Shown: positions 24,125-31,232 of the stretch, piece after piece | Numbering within the stretch: the first letter of the stretch is position 1 | How the letters are laid out: every line of letters begins with the position of its first letter | Source of the DNA: Subtercola endophyticus | GTDB taxonomy: Bacteria; Actinomycetota; Actinomycetes; Actinomycetales; Microbacteriaceae | Assembly: GCF_021044565.1 (NCBI RefSeq) | Contig: NZ_CP087997.1 | Location: 3,038,001 to 3,102,000 of the forward strand | DNA length: 64,000 nucleotides | Reading direction: 5' to 3' | Notes under the pieces: generated by a model | The model's input: only the letters and a program-made list of their open reading frames with translations | The model's database searches: none | What the model was told of the DNA's origin: nothing | Translations under genes and position numbers: made by a program

Positions 24125-25303
24125 TCAGGCGAGGGTCGGAACCTTGAGCTTCTGGCGCCGAATCCGTTCTACGAACGTCTCGACCCGGGTTCTGATCGAT
24201 TCCGCAGCCAACCCCTCGTGCTCTGTCTCAATCAGCAGAACAGGAATGTCACGGGCATCCAGAACCTTGCGCAGCTCGGGGTAGTAGAGCATCAGCGGCT
24301 CGCAGAACTTGGCCATCAGCGTGATGACCCCGTCTGCACCGCTGTCGTCGAGACTGTCGACGAGATAGCTGTCCCAGTCGACGTTGCGCTGAACCCGGGT
24401 TCCGCACGGGGCGGAGACGTTGCGGTCTAGATACCAGGTGGCGAGAGCATCGAACGGATCGCCGTCTTCGGGAACGTCGGTCGAGATGTACCGCGTGCCG
24501 TGATAGAGATCGTCGTTGACGACGAGCACGCCGCACTCTTCGATGAGGTCGAGAAGTTCGGGCCGGGGCGGCGCGCAGAAGTGCCCCGAGAGGTGCAGGC
24601 GCACCAGCGAGTCCGGCGGCTCGCTCGGCAGCTCGAGTCCACTGAGAATGCTCTCGAGCAGCTCCGTGTGTTCGGTGATCTCCATCACCATGCTCGACTT
24701 CACGAGCACCTGCAGCTGGCGAGCAGAGACTCGCAGCCGCCCGGTCTTGCGAAGCTCGTAGAAGCGCCTGAGCAGGTGCCGGTTCACGTTGAATGCGCGG
24801 ATGCTCGCCCGCAGCGCTTCGGGAGTCACCGTCACTCCGACGATCTCTTCGACCTCGACTCGCAGCGAGGCGACCTTGTCTCTGACCTGGGCGCCGCTCC
24901 ACGGGTCGTCCATCGAACTGATGAACTGAGCGAAGTGCATCGGCTTCTCGGGCTTCGCCCACCGGATCACGTCGGCGGCACCGAGCAGCTGAACGCAGTG
25001 GTCGGCGAGAACGAAGGCGTCGAACACGTCGAGTTCACCGACCGCCGCCTGATCGGCGACACTGCGGGTATAGCTGCAGTAGAACTCGGGCAGCAGGCTG
25101 CGACCTTCGGTGATCGGGGTGCGGCTCTCTTGCACGATGACGGGCAGTGCGCCCGTGGCGTGCACGATCTCCGAGGGAAAGTTCATCGGAAACGACCCGA
25201 CGACCGGGCGGCCGGTGCGGCGCTTCCACTCGACCGCGTAGCCCACGGGATCGGCGGCGACCGTCTCGAGCACCGAGAAGGCGACCGACTCAAGTTCGTG
25301 CAT
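24125..25303 (-). CDS. 2-hydroxyacyl-CoA dehydratase/benzoyl-CoA reductase-type subunit (BcrC/HgdB-like)
   Basis: A 392-residue second subunit of the same superfamily. Likely cluster ligands are C76 (PEFYCSYTRS), C103 (LADHCVQLLG) and C334 (MAKFCEPLML); the KFCEP motif is typical of the small HgdB/BcrC subunit. The N-terminal VGSFPMNFPSEIVHATGALP is the conserved family opening. ATG 25303 is preceded by GAGGGG and is preferred over longer in-frame starts. It is the first gene of the operon, followed by the large subunit, the activator and PaaX. It faces the alpha/beta-hydrolase gene across a promoter with a perfect inverted repeat. No ferredoxin gene is adjacent. Confidence 0.88.
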   Translation of the reverse strand: MHELESVAFSVLETVAADPVGYAVEWKRRTGRPVVGSFPMNFPSEIVHATGALPVIVQESRTPITEGRSLLPEFYCSYTRSVADQAAVGELDVFDAFVLADHCVQLLGAADVIRWAKPEKPMHFAQFISSMDDPWSGAQVRDKVASLRVEVEEIVGVTVTPEALRASIRAFNVNRHLLRRFYELRKTGRLRVSARQLQVLVKSSMVMEITEHTELLESILSGLELPSEPPDSLVRLHLSGHFCAPPRPELLDLIEECGVLVVNDDLYHGTRYISTDVPEDGDPFDALATWYLDRNVSAPCGTRVQRNVDWDSYLVDSLDDSGADGVITLMAKFCEPLMLYYPELRKVLDARDIPVLLIETEHEGLAAESIRTRVETFVERIRRQKLKVPTLA

Positions 25304-25345
25304 CGATCTGCCCCTCATCGTCGTTGAATATCGCGCGCTATCGCA

Positions 25346-25366
25346 CGTCAACTATGATTGTTGACG
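25346..25366. promoter_or_regulatory. perfect inverted repeat in divergent promoter (candidate PaaX operator)
   Basis: Arms CGTCAAC and GTTGACG with a 7-base spacer (TATGATT) sit between the reductase/dehydratase operon (start 25303) and the hydrolase gene (start 25448). The sequence differs from the island's TGGTCWGWCC operator, so a second regulator is implied; PaaX, encoded in this operon, is the obvious candidate (inference). Confidence 0.5.
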
Positions 25367-25447
25367 GAAGAACATAAGTCAATGACGGGAAGTAAGTTTC
25401 TTGTTCTGTCGACTATTAATCTGCTGGATGCGACAAGGAACCCGCCC

Positions 25448-26347
25448 ATGACCCCGACCGTCGAAGCCGCCACCGCCGTGCCACAGTGGTTCACGACTGC
25501 CATCGAAACGATTCCCACCACCGGCGAAGTCGGGGTGCGCGACGCACGAATCCGCTACCGCTCCTGGGGCACGGCAGGCAAGCGCAACGTCGTACTCGTG
25601 CACGGCGGAGCGGCACATTCGCGCTGGTGGGATCACATTGCCCCCTTGCTCGCCACCGAGAACAGAGTCGTCGCACTCGATCTCTCGGGTCACGGCGAGA
25701 GCGACCACCGCGCCACGTACGACGTGCCGACCTGGGTGGCCGAGGTCGTCGCCGTCGCCGAAGCAAACGGGTTCGAACCCGGGTACACCGTCGTCGGGCA
25801 CAGCTTGGGCGGGCTGGTCACTCTCGAGGTCGCCAAGCTGGCATCTTCACCGGTACACGAGGCGATCGTCATCGATTCGCCCGTCGGCGTCTTCGGCTCG
25901 AAGGTTCCTGTCGAAGCGCGCGGCCTGTCAGAGGTGAAGAGAAAGTTCTACCCGAGCGCGGCTGAGACGATCGCCCGCTTCCGGCCCGTGCCGCCGCAGG
26001 AGTCGCTCACCTTCGTCTCCGACTACATCGCCGCAGCCTCCGTGGTCGAAACCCCCGAGGGCTGGAGCTGGAAGTTCGACAGCACCATTCTCGCCGGCGA
26101 TCACCTCACCGCCGCGCAATTCACCACGATGGATGCCCGGCTCGCCTACTTTCGTGCGGAGTACGGCGTCGTGAGTTCGTCGGTACGGGCCATCGTCGAG
26201 CGAGCGGGAGCCAGCTTCGTGGAGCTGCCGCAGGCGGGTCACGCGCCCATGCTCGACCAACCGCTGGCGCTGGTCACGGGCATCCGCACCGCCTTTGCGG
26301 CGTGGGACGCCGAGAAGGCGCGAGCGGCCGTCGCTGCCTGCGAGTGA
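25448..26347 (+). CDS. alpha/beta-hydrolase
   Basis: A 299-residue alpha/beta-hydrolase. The oxyanion region is VVLVHGGAAHSRWWDH, the nucleophile elbow VVGHSLGGLVTLEV and the His region LPQAGHAPMLDQPL. ATG 25448 follows AAGGA by eight bases; the in-frame extension upstream runs into the inverted repeat and is unlikely. It is divergent from the reductase/dehydratase operon and probably co-regulated with it. Possible roles are thioester or C-C bond hydrolysis of a pathway intermediate. The family is too broad to say more. Confidence 0.85.
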   Translation: MTPTVEAATAVPQWFTTAIETIPTTGEVGVRDARIRYRSWGTAGKRNVVLVHGGAAHSRWWDHIAPLLATENRVVALDLSGHGESDHRATYDVPTWVAEVVAVAEANGFEPGYTVVGHSLGGLVTLEVAKLASSPVHEAIVIDSPVGVFGSKVPVEARGLSEVKRKFYPSAAETIARFRPVPPQESLTFVSDYIAAASVVETPEGWSWKFDSTILAGDHLTAAQFTTMDARLAYFRAEYGVVSSSVRAIVERAGASFVELPQAGHAPMLDQPLALVTGIRTAFAAWDAEKARAAVAACE

Positions 26348-26350
26348 GCC

Positions 26351-27133
26351 TCAGCTCGCCGAGATTCCGCCGTTCACGCTGATCGCCTGCCCGGTGATCT
26401 TGGCCGCGGCCGGCCCGCCCAGAAAGACGACGAGCGCCGCGAGATCTTCGGCCTCTGCCACGCCCAGGTGGGCGAGCTTCGCCGCCTTCTCGAAGAGCGC
26501 CTTGCTGAATCCGTCGGTGAGCACACGCTCGGCCGTCGCGGTGCCGGCGATGAGCGAGGGGGTCACCGCATTGACGCGCACGCCGTTGCGCTTGGCCTCG
26601 ATGGCCACCGTTCGCGCGAACATCACGATCGCGGCCATGGCCGCGCCCAGCACCGATTCACCCGGTGTCGCAACCTTCGCCGCATCGGAGGCCACCAGCA
26701 CGATGCTGCCGCCGCCCTGCTCCTGCATGATCGGCAGCACCGTACGCGTCAGATACATGGGCGGCAGCGCTTGAGCGGTCAGGATGCGCGCGATATCGCT
26801 CGGGTCGATGCGGTGCAACAGCTCGGGCCGGTATTGAGCCGTGACCGAGCTCAGCAGCACGTCGATGGAGCCGAGGGCGGTGTGCGCCTTCTCGACCGCC
26901 CGCGAGACCTGGTCGAGATCGTCGACATCGAGCGGAACGAACTCGATGGTGGCGTCGGGGCAGCGCTCACGCAGGCGATCCCGGGCCGAAAGCCCGCGCT
27001 CCGGCGAACGCGACAGTAGGGCGAGGCGCGTCACGCCGGCGTCGAGGAATCCCGTTGCCGAGGCGAAACCGACACCACTCGAGCCCCCCGCTATGACGAC
27101 GGCAGCTTCTTTGTACGTGCGGACTACGGGCAT
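26351..27133 (-). CDS. atypical SDR lacking the catalytic Tyr and Lys
   Basis: A 260-residue SDR with a good coenzyme loop (IAGGSSGVGFASA). The NNAG motif is replaced by LLSSVTAQ and the active site reads SDAAKVATPGESVLGAAMAA. Ser149 is kept, but the Tyr position is Leu162 and the Lys position Met166. It is a clear paralogue of the SDR at 28433 (shared EAKRNGxRxN, TPSLxxGT and GQAISVNGGIS). It may be a structural or regulatory partner of that protein, as BbsC is to BbsD in benzylsuccinate degradation (analogy only). It shares operator G with the divergent dehydrogenase. Confidence 0.82.
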   Translation of the reverse strand: MPVVRTYKEAAVVIAGGSSGVGFASATGFLDAGVTRLALLSRSPERGLSARDRLRERCPDATIEFVPLDVDDLDQVSRAVEKAHTALGSIDVLLSSVTAQYRPELLHRIDPSDIARILTAQALPPMYLTRTVLPIMQEQGGGSIVLVASDAAKVATPGESVLGAAMAAIVMFARTVAIEAKRNGVRVNAVTPSLIAGTATAERVLTDGFSKALFEKAAKLAHLGVAEAEDLAALVVFLGGPAAAKITGQAISVNGGISAS

Positions 27134-27188
27134 CGGTTCTCTCTTCTCGAAACGGCGACACTGTCGGGCGAGCAAAGGTCTGCGTTTT

Positions 27189-27217
27189 TGGCCTGACCTT
27201 TTTGTATATTCTACCAA
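27189..27217 (+). promoter_or_regulatory. candidate FadR/GntR-type operator, site G
   Basis: TGGCCTGACC, ten bases, TTCTACCAA, with the standard 17-bp offset between half-sites. It lies between the divergent SDR (27133) and acyl-CoA dehydrogenase (27282) genes. Confidence 0.55.
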
Positions 27218-27281
27218 TAGGAGATAATAGACCTGTCGCGCACCGTCGCGCGCCAGACCGTCGTTTGTGGGACACGCACAC

Positions 27282-28436
27282 ATGCTCGATTTCAGCTTCT
27301 CTGAAGACCACGAGGAATTTCAGAAGACTCTCTCTACCTTCGCCCGAAGGGAGCTGCTGCCCGGCTACACCGCGCGTTCCGCGAGTTCGGAATTCCCCTT
27401 TGCACTGCTGAAGAAGATCGGCGATCTCGGCGTGCTCGGCATCGGGCTGCCCGAACGATTCGGGGGCACCGGAGAAGACGATCCCGTGCTGCTCGGCATC
27501 GCTTCGGAGGCTCTGGCCTACGGCGACGTGAACCTCGCCTCGGCTCCCATTCAGGTGGGTCTGGTGGGGGCACAGCTGCTGCACGGCACCGAAGAGGTTC
27601 AGCAGCGCTACCTGCCGCCGGTGATCGCCGGCGAAGAGAATCTCGCGATCGCGCTGACCGAGCCGGAGTCGGGCTCTGACGCGAGCGCGCTTCGAACGAC
27701 GGCCAGGCGGGTTGCCGGCGGCTGGCTGCTCAACGGCGAGAAGACGGCCATCAGCTGGGCCATGAGCGCTTCGGCCGCCCTCATCTACGCCAGAGAAGAG
27801 GGTACGACCAGATCGAGCGGAGTGAGCTGTTTCGTCGTCGACCTGGCCTCTGAGGGCGTGGCCGTTCGGCACATGATCGGCATGGGCTGTCTTCCGCTGG
27901 GCTGGGGCTCGATCACGCTCGACGGCGTCTTCGTGCCCGACAGTCACCTGATCGGCGAGGAGGGGCGCGGGTTTCAGGTGGCCATGAATCACTTCGACTT
28001 CAGCCGTGCCGCCATCGGCCTGATGTGTCTGGGTGCAGCAGAGCAGAGCCTCGAAGAAGCCGCCCTCTATGCGACCCAGCGCAGCACTTTCGGCAAGCCG
28101 ATCTCGGAATACCAGGGCGTCTCGTTTCCGCTCGCCGAACAAGCGACGTACATCGAGGGTGCACGGTGGGTCTGCTACCGCGCGCTGTGGTTGAGGCAGC
28201 AAGACCGCCCGCACACCTCGCTCGCCTCGATGAGCAAATGGTGGGCTCCGGTGGTCGCGAAAGACGCCATCGAGGCCTCGATGAAGATCCACGGCAACCT
28301 CGGGTATTCGGCCGAGTTTCCCTTGCAGCAGCGCTTTCGCGACGTGATGGCTTACCTCGTGGCCGACGGCACGGCCGAGATTCAGAAGGGCATCATCTCC
28401 AAAGAGATTCTGGCCAGAAAGACGGTGTCGCTGTGA
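27282..28436 (+). CDS. acyl-CoA dehydrogenase with Asp at the catalytic position
   Basis: A protein of about 384 residues with LGIGLPERFGGTGEDDP in the N-terminal domain, ALTEPESGSDASALRTTAR at the flavin site and IHGNLGYSAEFPLQQRFRDV near the end. The position of the canonical C-terminal base (YEGTSQIQR in MCAD) reads VADGTAEIQKG, so Glu becomes Asp362. An Asp base has been described for cyclohexanecarboxyl-CoA and cyclohexenecarboxyl-CoA dehydrogenases, which fits the BadHKI context (inference). An in-frame GTG at 27267 would add five residues. It overlaps the following SDR by GTGA and is controlled by operator G. Confidence 0.88.
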   Translation: MLDFSFSEDHEEFQKTLSTFARRELLPGYTARSASSEFPFALLKKIGDLGVLGIGLPERFGGTGEDDPVLLGIASEALAYGDVNLASAPIQVGLVGAQLLHGTEEVQQRYLPPVIAGEENLAIALTEPESGSDASALRTTARRVAGGWLLNGEKTAISWAMSASAALIYAREEGTTRSSGVSCFVVDLASEGVAVRHMIGMGCLPLGWGSITLDGVFVPDSHLIGEEGRGFQVAMNHFDFSRAAIGLMCLGAAEQSLEEAALYATQRSTFGKPISEYQGVSFPLAEQATYIEGARWVCYRALWLRQQDRPHTSLASMSKWWAPVVAKDAIEASMKIHGNLGYSAEFPLQQRFRDVMAYLVADGTAEIQKGIISKEILARKTVSL

Positions 28437-29221
28437 CCGGGCCTCTGCCCGAACCGAAGTCGCTCGCCGAAAGCGGCGCATTGGTGGTCGGTGGGTCGGC
28501 GGGCATCGGCTACGCCTCTGCCGAAAAGCTCGCCCTGGGCGGTGTGCGCCGAATCGTGATCGTCGCTCGCAACGTCGAGCGCGGTGAAGAGGCCCGGGCG
28601 CGCCTGGCCCAGACCGGCGCGACGGTGCACTTCGTTCAGGGCGACGCCACCAGCGCCGCTGAGGCCGCCCGCATCACCCGCGAGGCCGAGGCATTGCTCG
28701 GCGGCATCGACATTCTGGTGGTGTCGACCGTGGCCGAGAATAGACCCGACCTGTTCCGCGATATTCCGACCGAATCTATCGGCGGCATTCTGCACGAGAT
28801 GTTGCTGCCTCCCATGCAGCTGGTGAGCGAGGTCATGCCCTACATGGTCGAGCGGCGCGGCGGGGTGATCATCACGGTCGCCTCCGACGCCGGCAAGACG
28901 GCGACGCCCGGCGAGACGATCATCGGCGCCTGTAAGGCTGCCATCATCATGTTCACCCGTACGATCGCCATCGAAGCAAAACGCAATGGCATTCGGGCGA
29001 ACGTGCTGACCCCGTCGCTCGTGCACGGCACAGCATCCACCGCTCGCATCACCGGCGACGGATTCAGCGCGAAACTCTTCGCCAAAGCAGCAGAACAGGC
29101 GCACCTGGGCGTACCCGACGCGAACGATCTGGGCGATCTGGTGGTCTTTCTGGCCAGCCCCGCGGCCCGGCGGCTTACCGGTCAGGCGATCAGCGTGAAC
29201 GGCGGAATCAGCGCGGCGTGA
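28433..29221 (+). CDS. atypical SDR lacking the catalytic Tyr (paralogue of 26351 protein)
   Basis: A 262-residue SDR starting at a GTG that overlaps the dehydrogenase stop (GTGA). The coenzyme loop is VVGGSAGIGYASA. NNAG is replaced by VVSTVAEN, and the active site reads SDAGKTATPGETIIGACKAA. Ser151 and Lys168 are present but the Tyr position is Ile164. With its paralogue it flanks the acyl-CoA dehydrogenase on both sides under one operator, suggesting the two SDRs act together. The reaction is unknown. Its 3' end overlaps the convergent TetR gene by 14 bases. Confidence 0.82.
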   Translation: MTGPLPEPKSLAESGALVVGGSAGIGYASAEKLALGGVRRIVIVARNVERGEEARARLAQTGATVHFVQGDATSAAEAARITREAEALLGGIDILVVSTVAENRPDLFRDIPTESIGGILHEMLLPPMQLVSEVMPYMVERRGGVIITVASDAGKTATPGETIIGACKAAIIMFTRTIAIEAKRNGIRANVLTPSLVHGTASTARITGDGFSAKLFAKAAEQAHLGVPDANDLGDLVVFLASPAARRLTGQAISVNGGISAA

Positions 29222-29870
29222 CCTCGGCTTCGTCGACGACAGGTGGTTGGTCGCGCCCGGTGTACCACGCCGGCAGCAACTGCAGCAGATGCTCGAGCAG
29301 TTCGTCGGCGGTGGCCTCGAAGTCGCTTTCGAGCCACTCGTCGAGAAACCCGACGACGGCACTCGAGATGAGGCTCGCAGCCAGATGAGGCCGAATCGAC
29401 GTCGGCAGATTCGGATGCCCGGCGATCCACGGCTCGATGTCGGCCGCCATCGCCCGAACCGCGTTGGTATGAACCTCGCGCGAAAGGGGAAGCGCCAGCA
29501 CGGCGACGTAGAACGTACGGTGTTCGATGTAGTGCCGGATCAGCCGCTCATACGACTCCCGCACGATCGAGGCCGGCTCGAAGTCCGGCGCCGCAGCGAG
29601 GCGCCGATTGATGTCACGCAAATGCTCGTATGCCCGCTCGACGACCTGCAAGGCCAGATCGTCGAAGCTCGAGAAGTGGGTATAGAACGATGTCTTCGAG
29701 ATACCGGCCTGCCGAACGATGTCGGCCACCGAGATGCTCTCTGGAGACTGCGCGATGAGCAGCTCGACCGCGCTGAAGATCTTCGCCCGAGTGCGGTAGA
29801 CCCGAGGGTCGCGCGACGCTTCGTGCGTGCGCCTGACACTCTCGATGGTCGTCGGTTCAGAGGAACTCAC
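29208..29870 (-). CDS. TetR-family transcriptional regulator
   Basis: A 220-residue regulator with the TetR helix-turn-helix at about residues 43-70 (SVADIVRQAGISKTSFYTHF) and an all-helical ligand domain. It is encoded downstream of, and on the same strand as, the Zn-alcohol dehydrogenase, separated by a hairpin and a tandem repeat. A 22-bp inverted repeat in the ADH/ALDH promoter (31124-31145) is a plausible target (inference). Its ligand is unknown. Confidence 0.88.
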   Translation of the reverse strand: MSSSEPTTIESVRRTHEASRDPRVYRTRAKIFSAVELLIAQSPESISVADIVRQAGISKTSFYTHFSSFDDLALQVVERAYEHLRDINRRLAAAPDFEPASIVRESYERLIRHYIEHRTFYVAVLALPLSREVHTNAVRAMAADIEPWIAGHPNLPTSIRPHLAASLISSAVVGFLDEWLESDFEATADELLEHLLQLLPAWYTGRDQPPVVDEAEVTPR

Positions 29871-29903
29871 CTCTAGAGCCTAGGGCGTGCGGGCATACAG
29901 ACC

Positions 29904-29959
29904 TGGAGGGCACCGACTGGAGAGCACCGATTGGAGGGCACCGGCTGGAGGGCACCGAG
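29904..29959. repeat. 14-bp tandem repeat, four copies
   Basis: Four direct copies of TGGAGGGCACCGAC (one or two changes per copy) lie in the 120-base gap between the TetR and ADH genes. The last copy supplies the left arm of the hairpin at 29948-29984. Confidence 0.85.
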
Positions 29960-29984
29960 CGGTGAACAACCACCCGGTGCCCTC
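29948..29984 (-). terminator. hairpin downstream of the alcohol dehydrogenase gene
   Basis: A 10-bp perfect inverted repeat (GAGGGCACCG / CGGTGCCCTC, 17-nt loop) begins seven bases past the ADH stop. No T run follows in the direction of transcription, so termination is plausible but not certain. Confidence 0.45.
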
Positions 29985-29990
29985 GCATGA

Positions 29991-31076
29991 TCAGAACGAG
30001 GTGATGACGACTCGCGCCACAGACGGATCTTTCAGCATTTCGTAACCCTCGACGACCTGGTCGAGGGAGATCTCGCGTGACACGAGACCGTCGAGCTGAA
30101 TCTTGCCGGCGAGATACATGTCGACATACGTCGGCACGTCGTGTCGCAGCGTTCCAGAGCCCATGTAGATGCCTGTGATGGTCTTCTGGCCTTGCAGCAG
30201 ATCGTAACCGTCGACCGTCATCGTCTGGCCAGGCGTCACTCCGATCACATAGAGGCCGCCACCCTTGGCCAGCATCGCCACGCCCTGCTCTTGAACTGCG
30301 CCGATGCCCACGAAATCGAAGACGTAATCGACGCCGCCCGGCACGATCTGCTTCACCGCCTCGACCGCGTCGACCGAGCGGGAATCGATCACATGGGTGG
30401 CACCGAACCGTGTCGCCTTCTCGAGCTTCTCTGCTGCGACATCGATGACGATGATCGGTGAGGCACCCGCCACGACAGCGCCGTTGATGGCGTGCAGACC
30501 CACGCCCCCTGCGCCGACGATCACAACGCTCTGGCCGGGCTGCACATCAGCGGTATTCAAGACGGCACCCGTGCCGGTGAGGCCGCCGCAGCCCAGAAGC
30601 GCGGCCTGCGGAAAGGGCATCTCAGCGGCGATCTTCACGAGCTGGTTGGAGTGCACAAGCGCCTGCTGAGCGAACGCACCGAGGCCGAAGCCCTGGGTGA
30701 CATCGGCGCCCTCGCGCTTGAGTCGCGGCGGCTGCTCGGGCGTGCGCACGGTCGCCTCCGGGTGCAGACACTGAAAGCTGCGACCGGCCAGACAGTTGTT
30801 GCACCGACCGCAGTACTGAATCAACGAGCCGACCACGTGATCTCCCACCGCGAAATCGGTCACGTCGGGGCCGATTTTCGTGACAACACCCGCCAATTCG
30901 TGACCGAACACGGCGGGCACCGGGTAACCGAGGTCGTAGTTCGCCACGCTCATGTCGCTGTGGCAGAGCCCAGAGGCCTTCACCTCGACCAGCACCTCCA
31001 GCCCGATCGGATCGTCGATCGTGATCTCTTCTGTGTGGAATCCGCCACCGAAGGTGTCGACGACAACTGCTTTCAT
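29991..31076 (-). CDS. zinc-dependent alcohol dehydrogenase (MDR family)
   Basis: A 361-residue medium-chain dehydrogenase. Catalytic zinc ligands are in GLCHSD (Cys38) and FGHELAG (His). The structural zinc loop is CGRCNNCLAGRSFQC with four Cys. NAD is bound at VVIVGAGGVGLHAING. It resembles class III/NDMA-type alcohol dehydrogenases and would oxidise an alcohol to an aldehyde. The divergent gene encodes an aldehyde dehydrogenase, so together they could turn an alicyclic or aryl alcohol into the acid activated by the island's ligases (inference). A 22-bp palindrome lies in the shared promoter. Confidence 0.9.
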   Translation of the reverse strand: MKAVVVDTFGGGFHTEEITIDDPIGLEVLVEVKASGLCHSDMSVANYDLGYPVPAVFGHELAGVVTKIGPDVTDFAVGDHVVGSLIQYCGRCNNCLAGRSFQCLHPEATVRTPEQPPRLKREGADVTQGFGLGAFAQQALVHSNQLVKIAAEMPFPQAALLGCGGLTGTGAVLNTADVQPGQSVVIVGAGGVGLHAINGAVVAGASPIIVIDVAAEKLEKATRFGATHVIDSRSVDAVEAVKQIVPGGVDYVFDFVGIGAVQEQGVAMLAKGGGLYVIGVTPGQTMTVDGYDLLQGQKTITGIYMGSGTLRHDVPTYVDMYLAGKIQLDGLVSREISLDQVVEGYEMLKDPSVARVVITSF

Positions 31077-31123
31077 GATGTTCCCTCTCCGTTGAGTGCA
31101 TTTCTTGAACCACCGTACACAAT

Positions 31124-31145
31124 GTTATGAACTAGTGTTCACAAC
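31124..31145. promoter_or_regulatory. palindromic operator between ADH and ALDH genes
   Basis: The imperfect palindrome GTT-A-TGAAC, TAGT, GTTCA-C-AAC (arms match except the central base of each half) has the form typical of TetR operators. It lies about 50 bases upstream of the ADH and 90 bases upstream of the ALDH. The nearby TetR protein (29208) is the likely ligand-responsive repressor (inference). Confidence 0.5.
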
Positions 31146-31232
31146 ACCCTTGGCACGGCGAAGCTCGCGGCCTACACTTTCGAACAACATCGCCCGGGCA
31201 TCGGAGCTCGGGCGCTGATTGGAGAGAACACG

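Noticed and set aside
22855..24147. Plus-strand open frame of about 430 codons opposite the BcrB-like gene
   Set aside because: Low-complexity Arg/Val/His-rich translation with no motif; the minus strand encodes the iron-sulfur protein.
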